From Gemmiger_A avium (GTDB lineage: Bacteria > Bacillota > Clostridia > Oscillospirales > Ruminococcaceae): a stretch of 22,268 bases of DNA. Both the position numbers and the translations under genes were made by a program. The stretch lies in contig DXFE01000049.1 of assembly GCA_019114585.1 (NCBI GenBank), positions 1 through 22,268 on the forward strand. Reading direction: 5' to 3'. Below, piece after piece: positions 1-7,578 of this stretch; position 1 is the first letter of the stretch, and each line of letters begins with the position of its first letter. The notes under the pieces are model-generated. The model did not search any database and was not told where the DNA came from. It saw nothing but the letters and a program-made list of their open reading frames with translations.

Positions 1-1
1 T

Positions 2-688
2 ATGGCAAAGATCCTGATCGTTGACGACGAGGCCCGCATCCGCGAACTGATCCGGGAGCATTTACAGTATGCCGGGTTCCAGTGCGAGGAAGCCACCGAC
101 GGCAGCGCGGCCCTGGCCCAGCTGGGCGGGGGCGGCATTGACCTGGTGATCCTGGATGTGATGATGCCCTTCGTGGACGGGATGACCTGCCTGCGGGAGA
201 TGCGTGCGCGCCATATCGACACGCCGGTGATCATGCTGACCGCCCGGGGCGAGGAATACGATAAACTGGCCGGGCTGGAAAACGGCGCGGACGACTATGT
301 GGTCAAGCCGTTCAGCCCCCGGGAACTGGTGGCCCGGGTCAAGGCGGTACTGGGCCGCACCATGCCCCGCGCCGCCGAGGACACCGGCCATTACACCTTT
401 GGCCAGCTGGAGATCGACACCGCCAGCCACAGCGTCAAGGTGGGCGGGCAGGAGGTCTCCCTGACCCCCAAGGAGTTTGACCTGCTGGTGTTCCTGGCCG
501 AGAACAAGGGCCTGGCGCTGAGCCGGGAAAAGATCCTGCAGAAGGTGTGGAACTACGACTATTTCGGCGAGGACCGCACCGTGGACACCCACATCAAGAT
601 GCTGCGCAGCCATCTGGGCGCCTGCCGGGACTACATCGTGACCGTGTGGGGCGTGGGCTACAAGTTTGACCCGGGTGCCGCCAAATGA
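2..688 (+). CDS. OmpR/PhoB-family response regulator
   Basis: DNA-binding response regulator of 228 aa, full length for the family. The receiver domain (about residues 1-115) has the acidic pocket D8/D9, phospho-acceptor D52 in the ILDVMMP motif, T80 and the conserved K102 before P103-F104. A winged-helix OmpR-type effector domain follows (about 130-225), with the TPKEFDLL and VDTHIKMLR segments typical of PhoB-like proteins. The ATG is the second base of the window, so its ribosome site and promoter are outside view. Its stop overlaps the start of the kinase gene by the four bases ATGA, so the two are translationally coupled partners. The stimulus cannot be told from sequence. Confidence 0.95.
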   Translation: MAKILIVDDEARIRELIREHLQYAGFQCEEATDGSAALAQLGGGGIDLVILDVMMPFVDGMTCLREMRARHIDTPVIMLTARGEEYDKLAGLENGADDYVVKPFSPRELVARVKAVLGRTMPRAAEDTGHYTFGQLEIDTASHSVKVGGQEVSLTPKEFDLLVFLAENKGLALSREKILQKVWNYDYFGEDRTVDTHIKMLRSHLGACRDYIVTVWGVGYKFDPGAAK

Positions 689-2202
689 GTTTCCCCGTGA
701 CCGCCAAAAAAGAACGTCGGCCGCTGCGCATGCGCACCAAGCTGATGTTCTTCCTCTGCGCCATGACCGCCCTGACCCTGCTGCTGGTCTGGCTGCTGGT
801 GACTCGCTTTCTGGAACCGCTGTACCAGAACCACATCTACCGGGATCTGGTGGCCCGCATGGAATCCCTGGCCACCCGCATCGACGCCGCCGAATCCCCC
901 ATCAGTGACCGCAGCCTCTGGGGCCTGAAAGTAGACGACGAGTTCTGGGACAAGATCAACGAGGAGATCGTCAACGGCACGCTGGATTTCCAGGGCTGCT
1001 GCGTGGACGTGGCCGACAATACCCTGCGCAGTGTGGCCCATATCGAGCATCTGTACCCTTGCCTGCTGCACGCCACCGCCAGCACCTTCGGGGTGACCGG
1101 CGAGACCGACTGGAACACCACCCAGATGATCTATCTGCGCAGCCAGGTGTTTGAAAAGGGCCAGATCTACGAGATCGTGGAGAGCAAAAACGGCGACCGC
1201 CGCCAGATGGTGGTGGGGCGGCTGGCGGGCAACGGCCAGTATACCGTGATCCTGTCCACCAGCATGGCCCAGGTCACCGAGGCCGCCGTGGTGCTGGACG
1301 AGCTGCTGCCCGCCGTGGGCCTGGGGCTGCTGGTGCTGTCGGTGGTGGCGGCCTGGCTGTTCAGCCGGTGGTTCACCCGGCCGCTGACCCAGCTGAGCCG
1401 CGCCGCCCGGGAGATGGCCGGCGGCAACTACGACGTGCGGGTGGAACCCACCCGCAGTTCGGAAGAACTGCTGCAGCTTTCCGAAGACTTCAACCACATG
1501 GCCAGTGAGGTCAAGAAAGCGGCCCAGCTGCAGCGGGATCTGCTGGCCAACGTGAGCCACGACCTGCGCACCCCGCTGACCCTGATCAAGGGCTACGCCG
1601 AGACGGTGCGGGACATCACCGGCGACAACCCCGACCGCCGCACCGAACAGCTGAACATCATCGTGGACGAGACCGACCGGCTGTCCGGCCTCGTGAACAG
1701 CGTGATGGAGCTGAGCAAGGTCAGCAGCGGGGTGGAGAAGCCCCAGATGGTGCTGTTCGATATGGCCCAGCTGTGTGAAGAGGTGGCCGAACGGTATGAG
1801 GCGGTCTGCACCCAGAACGGCTATACCCTCAAACTGGAGGCGGATACTCCCTGCCTGGTGGGGGCCGACCCGGCCATGATGGAACGGGTGCTGCACAACC
1901 TGCTGGGCAACGCCATGCACCACATCGGCGAGGACGGGGCGTTTGTGCTGCGGTGCATCCCCCGACAAGAGGGCGGCGCCCGCATCGAGGTGGAGGACCA
2001 CGGCGAAGGCATCGCCGCCGCCGACCTGCCCTACATCTTTGACCGGTACTACCGCAGCCGCTCCGACGCGGGCAAGGTGGGCACGGGCCTTGGCCTGAGC
2101 ATCACCAAAGCCATCTTCCAGAGCCACGGCTGCCGGTTCGGGGTCAACAGCACCCCCGGCGAGGGGACTACCTTCTGGTTCACCCTGGACGCGCGGCTGT
2201 AA
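685..2202 (+). CDS. Membrane sensor histidine kinase (HAMP/HisKA/HATPase)
   Basis: Sensor kinase of 505 aa paired with the preceding response regulator. The first membrane helix is around residues 20-42. An extracytoplasmic sensor region of about 160 residues follows, with several cysteines, including an adjacent pair in FQGCCVD. The second helix is around 208-228 and is followed by a HAMP linker. The phospho-acceptor His is H292 in the VSHDLRTPLT motif. The ATPase domain has an N-box (NLLGNAMHH), a G1 box (DHGEGI) and a G2 box (GTGLGLSI). The start overlaps the regulator stop (ATGA), and a strong terminator lies 19 bases after the stop, so this is the last gene of its operon. No family-specific sensor domain was recognised. 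Confidence 0.95.
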   Translation: MSFPVTAKKERRPLRMRTKLMFFLCAMTALTLLLVWLLVTRFLEPLYQNHIYRDLVARMESLATRIDAAESPISDRSLWGLKVDDEFWDKINEEIVNGTLDFQGCCVDVADNTLRSVAHIEHLYPCLLHATASTFGVTGETDWNTTQMIYLRSQVFEKGQIYEIVESKNGDRRQMVVGRLAGNGQYTVILSTSMAQVTEAAVVLDELLPAVGLGLLVLSVVAAWLFSRWFTRPLTQLSRAAREMAGGNYDVRVEPTRSSEELLQLSEDFNHMASEVKKAAQLQRDLLANVSHDLRTPLTLIKGYAETVRDITGDNPDRRTEQLNIIVDETDRLSGLVNSVMELSKVSSGVEKPQMVLFDMAQLCEEVAERYEAVCTQNGYTLKLEADTPCLVGADPAMMERVLHNLLGNAMHHIGEDGAFVLRCIPRQEGGARIEVEDHGEGIAAADLPYIFDRYYRSRSDAGKVGTGLGLSITKAIFQSHGCRFGVNSTPGEGTTFWFTLDARL

Positions 2203-2220
2203 ATACGATACAAAAAATTC

Positions 2221-2264
2221 CGGGCCCCGGCGCAAGGTTTCTGCCTTGCGCCGGGGCCCGTTTT
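2221..2264 (+). terminator. Intrinsic terminator of the two-component operon
   Basis: Perfect 17-bp inverted repeat (2221-2237 with 2244-2260), 6-base loop, then TTTT. It sits directly after the kinase stop and 20 bp before the 3' end of the convergent MerR-RDD gene. Confidence 0.92.
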
Positions 2265-2283
2265 GTACTGTATGCGCCTTTTT

Positions 2284-3666
2284 CTATCCTTTCCAGACCA
2301 TGAAGGAGAAAAACACATCGGGGAAGTTTACGCCCCCGGTATAAACCAGCTGGCCGTCGCGCAGCGTATAGCCGTCAGCGTTGACGCTGGCCCCCAGCCG
2401 CAGCGATCCCCAATCGGTCTCGAACTCGGCAAAGGGCGGTTGCTGTGCCAGGGCCGCGTCCAGTTCCGGCAGCCGCCACAGCGCGGCCCAGCCGCCCTCC
2501 CCGGCAGCCAGGGCCCGGGCGATCCGCTGCATCTCCCGCAGCGGCCAGGACACCTGGAATTCATCCCCCTCCCAGACCCAGAGCAGATACACATTGTCTA
2601 CCACCGGGTCGCCGGAAAGGGCTATCGTGGCGTACTCTCCCACTGCGCCGCGCCGGTTGCCCAGCGACAGAAGATGCCGGCCCGTGGGCGCGTCCAGGTC
2701 GTCCCAGGGGACCAGCTGATCCTCCGGGAAGCCCTCGAACCGGGCGTAGAAGTTGTAGTTTTCCATGAACTCCCGGGCGGTCAGCAGCCCGGTGTGGGGC
2801 GGGAAGCCCGCCATTATTCCCAGCGCGCCGCTGGCGGCCAGCCACACCGCCAGCGCCAGGGCGGCGGCCCCGCACCGCCAGGCTTTCGCCGGGCGGGCGG
2901 TGAGCAGCAGGCCGTTTGTCTCATCCCAGGGGCAAAGGCCGGTTTTGCGATATTGCCGCAGCGCCCGGGGCCAGCGCCAGAACCGCAGCAGCTGCCCGGT
3001 GCGGCCCGCAGCCTGGGCCCCGGTCAGCGTGCCGCCGCCCGCGTCCTCCACCCGCAGCCCCAGCAGCGCCTTGCCGGGGGTGGCGCCGAACCGGCCCAGC
3101 AGCCAGGGTTCCAGCAGCCGGGTGAGCAGCAGCACCCCCGCCAGTTCCGCCGCCAGAAACAGCGGCCATTCCCGCAGCGGGTTGCGGTGCAGCGCCAGGG
3201 TGAGCAGGGCGGTCACCGGCAGGGTGCACAGCGCCGCGTCCAGTGCCCGGGCCAGCGCCCGCCGTGCCCCGCACCGGGCCGGGCGGGGTACATCCCGCAC
3301 CGCCGGGCCCGCCGCCAGGTCAAAGGCGTCCGGGTCCAGCTGATCAAAGGCCACTCCGGTTTCCCGGATGGCCCGGCACACAGCCAGCGCCCGGGCGTTG
3401 TCCGTATGCTGGCGCTCCAGTTCGGCCAGCCGGCCGGCCAGAATGTCGGGCAGAGCCTCGGCCCCGGCCTGCACCGCCCGCAGCTGCTCCAGGCTGAGCC
3501 CCAGCTGCCGCAGCAGCCGGATGCGCCGCAGCACGGTCAGGTCAGCGTCGGAATAGTCCCGGTAGCCGTTGGCCTGCCGGGCGGGGGAGATAAGGCCCTC
3601 CCGCTCGTAGTAGTAAACAGTGGCCCGGTCCAGCCCGGTGCGCGCTTGAATTTCCCGGATGGTCAT
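2284..3666 (-). CDS. MerR-type HTH fused to RDD membrane domain (copy 1)
   Basis: A 460-aa protein with an uncommon architecture. Residues 1-70 are a MerR-family winged helix (TVYYYEREGLISPARQ, then NGYRDYSDADL). A coiled stretch follows to about 110. An RDD-type membrane domain begins near residue 130 with the ARALDAAL helix and the hallmark GATPGKALLGLRV motif. A further hydrophobic helix lies near 270-290, and a C-terminal domain of about 170 residues probably faces outside. This suggests a DNA-binding regulator held in the membrane with an outward sensor. The protein at 17582-19024 shares all parts, including the post-helix motif HTGxLTAxxF and the phrase NYNF. The ATG was chosen because the HTH starts there and a G-rich site lies upstream. 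Ligand and targets are unknown; autoregulation is inferred from the promoter. Confidence 0.85.
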   Translation of the reverse strand: MTIREIQARTGLDRATVYYYEREGLISPARQANGYRDYSDADLTVLRRIRLLRQLGLSLEQLRAVQAGAEALPDILAGRLAELERQHTDNARALAVCRAIRETGVAFDQLDPDAFDLAAGPAVRDVPRPARCGARRALARALDAALCTLPVTALLTLALHRNPLREWPLFLAAELAGVLLLTRLLEPWLLGRFGATPGKALLGLRVEDAGGGTLTGAQAAGRTGQLLRFWRWPRALRQYRKTGLCPWDETNGLLLTARPAKAWRCGAAALALAVWLAASGALGIMAGFPPHTGLLTAREFMENYNFYARFEGFPEDQLVPWDDLDAPTGRHLLSLGNRRGAVGEYATIALSGDPVVDNVYLLWVWEGDEFQVSWPLREMQRIARALAAGEGGWAALWRLPELDAALAQQPPFAEFETDWGSLRLGASVNADGYTLRDGQLVYTGGVNFPDVFFSFMVWKG

Positions 3667-3692
3667 GGCCTGCGCCCCCTTTCTCTGTCTTC

Positions 3693-3723
3693 AGCATACA
3701 CTATGAAGCCGGTTCACAGTCAA
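3693..3723 (-). promoter_or_regulatory. MerR-type promoter of MerR-RDD copy 1
   Basis: On the minus strand, -35 TTGACT (3718-3723) and -10 TATGCT (3693-3698) are separated by 19 bp, the overlong spacing typical of MerR-controlled promoters. The spacer holds a dyad, TGAA-N5-TTCA. The block CATAGTGTATGCTGAA is almost the same as in the promoter of the second MerR-RDD gene. Confidence 0.7.
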
Positions 3724-3733
3724 GAGAAATTGG

Positions 3734-3777
3734 AAAAAAAGAGGCGGCAGCCCCAGCCGTCGGCTCAAAGAGGCTGG
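3734..3777 (-). terminator. Possible terminator after the EutH-like gene
   Basis: Seven Ts on the minus strand (3734-3740) follow a GC-rich stretch with a short CCAGCC/GGCTGG stem (3772-3777 with 3753-3758). The stem is weak and 12 bases away from the T run, so this is tentative. Confidence 0.35.
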
Positions 3778-3790
3778 ATCTTTCTGGCGT

Positions 3791-4843
3791 TCAATTGCGT
3801 CCGGTGGTGCGGACGATCCCGCAGGCAAGAAGAGCGGCAAAACAACCCCCCAGAAGTTTTCCGCACAGGACGGTAAGGGTTGCCTGGGGATTGACGGAAT
3901 ACACAAAAGCCAGATGGGCACCTAAGGCAGAAGCCCCGCTTACCAGAAAGGCGGCGTTGACCACCTTGGCGGTTTCGTTCATGCGGCTCATCATAGAGAG
4001 GGTGGGAAGAGGGGACACCGCACCGATGAGCAGGCCCATGTTGCCGTCCTCGCCGATCTGCAGCCGATTTCCCAGTGCCGTCAGCGGACGGTTCAGCAGC
4101 CGCTGCAAAAGCAGCACAAGCGGCAGGCTTCCCAGAAGAAAAATGGCGATTCCGGACACGGTGTTCATAGCGTCCAGCACAGGCACAATATTCAGCGGCA
4201 GGCGGCACAGGTAAGCAACGGCACCCAGCATCAGACCAACCGTTAAAATCAGCTGCAGAAGCCTGACGTATTTTTGAAAAAGCCACAGGGCTTTGTCCGT
4301 AAACTTCCAAAGGCCAATCCCACCGGCGGCGGCAATCAGCAGCGGTATGGCGTTCTGCTGCAAAAAAAGCCGGACCGATACATCGCACAGCAGTACCCAC
4401 TCCGTAAACAGGGAAACCGGCAGCCCCAGCAGGCCGATCACAACGCCCTTGGCGAAGGCTTCCTGGTCGGTCTGCGGCAGCAGGCTTGCCCCCACCGGAA
4501 TGGTAAAGGCCAGCGTACAGCCCAGCGTAGAACTGACACCAAGGCCGGCATACTGCCCCAGAACCTGGTTGTCGGCCAGTTCGCCGGCCAGTTGATAGCC
4601 GCCCATATCAATGGGCAGAAGCCCTGCCAGCATGCCGGGATCGATCCCCGCCAAACGGCACAGCGGCGATAAAAGTGTCCGCACAGCCAGGGCAATATAC
4701 GGGGACAGGCAGAGAATCCCCACCATGGAAAATGCCGTGGGGGCAAGCAACGAAAACGCCTCGTCAAACTTTTTTCCGTACAACCACTGGTGGATGGCCC
4801 TGGCGGTACTGCTGACCGGTGCGGCTCTCCTGGTCTGGGCCAT
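3791..4843 (-). CDS. EutH-like ethanolamine permease, N terminus apparently missing
   Basis: Polytopic membrane protein resembling EutH. Matches to the E. coli protein that I recall include the block FDEAFSLLAPTAFSMVGI (EutH: FEEGFMAMGALGLAMVGM), then DMGGYQLAGELA and the C-terminal GKLLGGCFAALLACGI. About 350 aa if it starts at 4843, against about 400 for EutH. In-frame sequence before GKKFDEAF is polar and arginine-rich, not the first membrane helix expected there. An upstream in-frame ATG at 4918 lies inside the terminator hairpin of the preceding gene, so it is not a credible start. The 4843 ATG has only a weak ribosome site. No other eut genes are nearby. It may be a decayed gene or a divergent transporter. 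Confidence 0.6.
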   Translation of the reverse strand: MAQTRRAAPVSSTARAIHQWLYGKKFDEAFSLLAPTAFSMVGILCLSPYIALAVRTLLSPLCRLAGIDPGMLAGLLPIDMGGYQLAGELADNQVLGQYAGLGVSSTLGCTLAFTIPVGASLLPQTDQEAFAKGVVIGLLGLPVSLFTEWVLLCDVSVRLFLQQNAIPLLIAAAGGIGLWKFTDKALWLFQKYVRLLQLILTVGLMLGAVAYLCRLPLNIVPVLDAMNTVSGIAIFLLGSLPLVLLLQRLLNRPLTALGNRLQIGEDGNMGLLIGAVSPLPTLSMMSRMNETAKVVNAAFLVSGASALGAHLAFVYSVNPQATLTVLCGKLLGGCFAALLACGIVRTTGRN

Positions 4844-4901
4844 AGCCCAGGATCTTACCGGCCGGTATGAGTGGGCCGGGCAGAGGATGGATAAATAAGA
4901 C

Positions 4902-4952
4902 ACACACCCCCCGCGCATTCTGCCATTGCCGGCAGGATGCGCGGGGGTGTGT
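4902..4952 (-). terminator. Hairpin terminator downstream of the 5066-5704 gene
   Basis: Long inverted repeat of about 21 bp with one bulged base and one wobble pair (4902-4924 with 4931-4952) and a 6-base loop. On the minus strand it runs into TCTTATTT. It fits a terminator for the unknown-function gene ending at 5066. Confidence 0.65.
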
Positions 4953-5065
4953 TCGGGTCAGGAAGAATATCAAGGGCTATCTCTTGCATGCAATACAACG
5001 GCTATCCGGTCAGGGGCACAGGGGGCAATGCTTTGCAGAACGCATCCGGCCCGGCGGCAAGCAAC

Positions 5066-5704
5066 CTACAGGATATGTTCCAGCGTAGTCTCAAAGAAGT
5101 CCGGATCCTGCGAGGAGGTTTCCAGATGGCAGGTCACACCGTTATGGGTGAAGAGCGCCCAGGCATGGTATTCGGAATCGGCGGAAAGACTTGATCCGAA
5201 TGACTCCGCATCCTCTTTTGACCATTCGATGAAGGTGACGGTATGTTCGCCGGTCTCCAGGGTTTCGGTTGGATACTGTTCCATAAATTCTTCAAACGAG
5301 GGGTTCCGCTTGTCCGGATCAAAATACAGGTAGCAGGATATCTGGCTGGCTTTGGTGTCAAACCGGCTTTCGCCGTAATTTACTGACACATACAGGCTCT
5401 CCCAGCAATCGGGGTTTTCAAACGCGTTCTTCTGGCTGATTGAGAGCTGGTAATAGGTGTGATCCGCCTGCAGGGAGGCAAACCTGTCTAACAACCAATC
5501 CGTTCCGCAAAGGGCCTCGATTTCGGTAAGCGACTGGGTTTCAAAATTATAAAATTGCCAGTTGGGATCGCCCTTGGCGTTGTGGGCAACACCATAGAGG
5601 ACTACAAAGCAAAAGCCGGCTGCCAGCAAGACGGGAGTTGCAAAAATCAGAACAGCGGCAAACAACGTTCGGATCTGTGAGTTTTCCCAATCGATTTTTT
5701 TCAT
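5066..5704 (-). CDS. Hypothetical membrane-anchored protein
   Basis: Protein of 212 aa, not recognised. The start is placed at ATG 5704 because a GGAGGG ribosome site lies 4 bases upstream; the frame stays open for 33 more codons but has no better signal. After a charged N terminus (MKKIDWENSQ), one hydrophobic helix at about residues 13-38 should anchor it. The rest, about 170 residues, is acidic and aromatic-rich and would lie outside the cell. Phrases such as YYQLSISQKNAF and WALFTHNGVTCHLE look like a folded beta domain. It has fewer GC-rich codons than its neighbours. Transcribed alone between a weak upstream promoter and the hairpin at 4902-4952. No function is proposed. Confidence 0.75.
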   Translation of the reverse strand: MKKIDWENSQIRTLFAAVLIFATPVLLAAGFCFVVLYGVAHNAKGDPNWQFYNFETQSLTEIEALCGTDWLLDRFASLQADHTYYQLSISQKNAFENPDCWESLYVSVNYGESRFDTKASQISCYLYFDPDKRNPSFEEFMEQYPTETLETGEHTVTFIEWSKEDAESFGSSLSADSEYHAWALFTHNGVTCHLETSSQDPDFFETTLEHIL

Positions 5705-5773
5705 AGCTCCCTCCATATTTCTCAAAGAAGAGGCGATTTGCGTATCCTTTTGGCAGAATCGGATGGCAGAGAC

Positions 5774-5803
5774 TATATATCTGTATACGTTTTGTCCGGG
5801 CAA
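5774..5803 (-). promoter_or_regulatory. Possible promoter of the hypothetical membrane protein
   Basis: On the minus strand, TTGCCC (5798-5803) and TATATA (5774-5779) are separated by 18 bp, about 70 bp before the ATG at 5704. Moderate match to a SigA promoter. Confidence 0.35.
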
Positions 5804-5874
5804 AAAAATTGCAAAAAAGCGGCCGGCCTGGATTCAGCGGCCATATACTGCCGGAAAGCGGGAACTTCTGCAAT

Positions 5875-5908
5875 AAAAAATCGCCGCAAGCGATACGGCT
5901 TGCGGCGA
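5875..5908 (-). terminator. Terminator of the tRNA gene
   Basis: Perfect 11-bp inverted repeat (5881-5891 with 5898-5908), 6-base loop, then six Ts on the minus strand (5875-5880). It begins 3 bases after the tRNA CCA end. Confidence 0.9.
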
Positions 5909-5910
5909 GG

Positions 5911-5987
5911 TGGTGGGCCATCCAGGACTTGAACCCGGGACCAAGCGGTTATGAGCCGCCGGCTCTGACCAGCTGAGCTAATGGCCC
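5911..5987 (-). tRNA. tRNA with anticodon CAU, probably tRNA-Ile2
   Basis: A 77-nt tRNA on the minus strand with an encoded CCA end (5911-5913). The acceptor stem is GGGCCAT paired with ATGGCCC. The D arm contains AGCTCAGCTGGTCAGAGC, the anticodon loop is CTCATAA, and the T arm contains GGTTCAAGTCC. The anticodon CAU would formally read Met, but the stem-loop GGCTCATAACCG, with A37-A38 after the anticodon, is characteristic of the isoleucine tRNA whose C34 is changed to lysidine by TilS. The elongator Met tRNA of Firmicutes usually has GGTTCATACCCG instead. The identity Ile2 versus Met is an inference from loop sequence. Confidence 0.93.
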
Positions 5988-6003
5988 ACATGGTAACGTG
6001 CAA

Positions 6004-6032
6004 ATTATAACAAAACGCCGCCCCAAAATCAA
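6004..6032 (-). promoter_or_regulatory. tRNA promoter
   Basis: On the minus strand, -35 TTGATT (6027-6032), a 17-bp spacer and a perfect -10 TATAAT (6004-6009), about 16 bp upstream of the tRNA 5' end. The -35 lies in the loop of the terminator hairpin of the MATE gene. Confidence 0.85.
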
Positions 6033-6041
6033 GGGGCGGCG
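6012..6041 (-). terminator. Terminator of the MATE gene
   Basis: Perfect 9-bp GC-rich stem (6016-6024 with 6033-6041), 8-base loop, then TTTTG on the minus strand (6012-6015 are the Ts). It overlaps the tRNA promoter. Confidence 0.8.
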
Positions 6042-6090
6042 GCGTGGCATAAAAGGGAAAACGGCGGCGGCGTGGCATAAAAGGGAAAAC
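6035..6090. repeat. 28-bp tandem direct repeat
   Basis: Two exact adjacent copies of a 28-bp unit (6035-6062 and 6063-6090), each containing GTGGCATAAAAGGG. The first copy supplies part of one arm of the MATE terminator stem. Probably a local slippage duplication. Confidence 0.9.
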
Positions 6091-6104
6091 CAGCCCGGCA
6101 ACGG

Positions 6105-7448
6105 TCAGGCCTCGGGCGGCAGCAGGCGGGCGCGGCGGCGGATGAAGTAGACCAGGCCCACCGTGTCGGCCAGAAACCAGCCGATGGGCACCGCCCACCA
6201 GATGCCGGGCAGGCCGATGGCCGGGATGGGGGCCAGCAGATAGGCCAGCGCTACCCGGGTGCCCAGGGATACCACCGACAGCAGAATCGACATCTGGGCC
6301 TGCTCCAGGCCCCGGTACAGGCCGTACAGCAGGGTCAGCACGCCGATGCCCACGTAGCAGGCGCCCTCGATCCGCAGGTACTGCACCCCCACGGTGATGA
6401 TCTCGGTTTCGGCGGGATCAATAAAGATCTGCATGAGCAGCGGGGCAAAGGCCACCACCCCCACCGAGATGGCGGCGCAGAAGCAGGCGGTGATCCGGAT
6501 GCCCTCCTTGATGCCGCTGCGGATGCGGCCGGCCTTGCCCGCGCCGGCGTTCTGGGCAATAAAGGTACCGAACCCGTTGCCAAAATCGGTGGCGGGCATC
6601 ATGGCAAAGCTGTCGATCTTGCCGGCGGCGGCAAAGGCGGCCATGACCGTGACGCCGAAGCTGTTCACCAGCCCCTGCACCAGCAGGATGCCGAAGTTCA
6701 TCACCGACTGCTGCAGGCTGGTGAGCACACTGCTGCGGCCCAGCCGGCGCAGCAGCGCGCCGTCGGGGCGCCAGTCCTCCCGGGTGGGGCGCAGGCCGGG
6801 CACGGTGATGAGCAGAATGCCCAGGGCCAGCACCGCCGACCCGTACTGGCAGAGCACTGTGGCCTCGGCGGCCCCGGCGGTGCCCCGGCGCAGGCCCACC
6901 ACAAACAAAAGGTCCAGCCCCACGTTGCCCAGCGCGGCGGCCACTGTGATGAGAAGCGGCGCCATCGAGTTGCCCACCGCCCGCAGCACCGCCGCGCCGA
7001 AGTTAAAGGCAAAGGCCGCGGGCATGCCCAGCAGGATCACCCGCATATAGGCCAGCGCGTCGGGCAGGGCTTCGGCGGGGGTGTTGAGCCAGAGCAGAAT
7101 GGGACGCAGAAACAGCGAGGCCAGCACCGTCAGGGCCAGGCTCAGCGCGGCGATCAGCCCGAAAGCGTTGCAGGCGGCCCGGCGCAGGTCGTCGGCGTTG
7201 CCCGCGCCGTACAGCTGGCTGAACACCACCCCGCTGCCCATGCACAGCCCCAGCAGCACGCTGGTGAGCAGTACCATCAGGCTGCCGGAAGAGCCCACCG
7301 CCGCCAGGGCGGTAGGGCCCAGCCAGCGGCTGACGATCAGGGTATCGGCCACGTTGTAGAACTGCTGCAGCAGGTTGCCCGCCATGATGGGCAGGCTGAA
7401 CAGAATCAGGGCGCGCCGCACGCTGCCCTGGGTCAGGTCTCGGGTCAT
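6105..7448 (-). CDS. MATE-family efflux transporter
   Basis: Multidrug/toxin extrusion-type exporter of 447 aa, the usual length, with about 12 membrane helices. It opens with LTQGSVRRALILFSLPIMAGNLLQQFYNVAD, quoted here only in part: the LFSLPIMAGNLLQQFYN core is the family N-terminal signature, followed by DTLIVSRWLG. The second half repeats the fold, as expected for the two-bundle MATE architecture. Start ATG 7448 was chosen over an upstream in-frame ATG at 7559 because GGAGGAACC directly precedes it and homology begins there. It lies downstream of ribokinase on the same strand but has its own likely promoter and a structured leader. The substrate is unknown; the neighbours do not settle whether it exports nucleoside products. 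Confidence 0.92.
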   Translation of the reverse strand: MTRDLTQGSVRRALILFSLPIMAGNLLQQFYNVADTLIVSRWLGPTALAAVGSSGSLMVLLTSVLLGLCMGSGVVFSQLYGAGNADDLRRAACNAFGLIAALSLALTVLASLFLRPILLWLNTPAEALPDALAYMRVILLGMPAAFAFNFGAAVLRAVGNSMAPLLITVAAALGNVGLDLLFVVGLRRGTAGAAEATVLCQYGSAVLALGILLITVPGLRPTREDWRPDGALLRRLGRSSVLTSLQQSVMNFGILLVQGLVNSFGVTVMAAFAAAGKIDSFAMMPATDFGNGFGTFIAQNAGAGKAGRIRSGIKEGIRITACFCAAISVGVVAFAPLLMQIFIDPAETEIITVGVQYLRIEGACYVGIGVLTLLYGLYRGLEQAQMSILLSVVSLGTRVALAYLLAPIPAIGLPGIWWAVPIGWFLADTVGLVYFIRRRARLLPPEA

Positions 7449-7517
7449 GGTTCCTCCTTGGAAAATGCCGTGATTGGGCCAAAAAAACAGCCGCCCCGCC
7501 AATGTGGAACGGCAGCA

Positions 7518-7546
7518 GGGGAGAGGGCCGCCCGAACCCTCTCCCC
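7518..7546 (-). promoter_or_regulatory. Leader hairpin before the MATE gene
   Basis: Perfect 10-bp inverted repeat (7518-7527 with 7537-7546) just after the predicted transcription start. A GC-rich stretch and seven Ts (7481-7487, minus strand) follow before the ribosome site. It could be a leader attenuator or only a structured 5' end. No known riboswitch consensus was recognised. Confidence 0.45.
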
Positions 7547-7549
7547 GAT

Positions 7550-7578
7550 AGTATAGCATATTTTTCGGATCCGGTCAG
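7550..7578 (-). promoter_or_regulatory. Likely promoter of the MATE gene
   Basis: On the minus strand, CTGACC (7573-7578), 17 bp, then TATACT (7550-7555) with an extended -10 TGC. It overlaps the ribokinase stop codon and gives a leader of about 95 nt. Confidence 0.55.

Noticed and set aside
2263..3876. Long plus-strand frame opposite MerR-RDD copy 1
   Set aside because: Proline-, glutamine- and arginine-rich antisense translation without motifs or ribosome site.
3791..4843. Ethanolamine utilisation locus
   Set aside because: Only a EutH-like gene is present; no lyase, shell or regulatory eut genes surround it.
4611..4898. Plus-strand frame with a hydrophobic segment opposite the EutH-like gene, as a real gene
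   Set aside because: No ribosome site or promoter, and most of it is antisense to well-conserved EutH sequence. Only its last part is noted as a finding.
6035..6090. Short CRISPR-like or mobile-element repeat
   Set aside because: Two adjacent copies without spacers or transposase; a simple tandem duplication.
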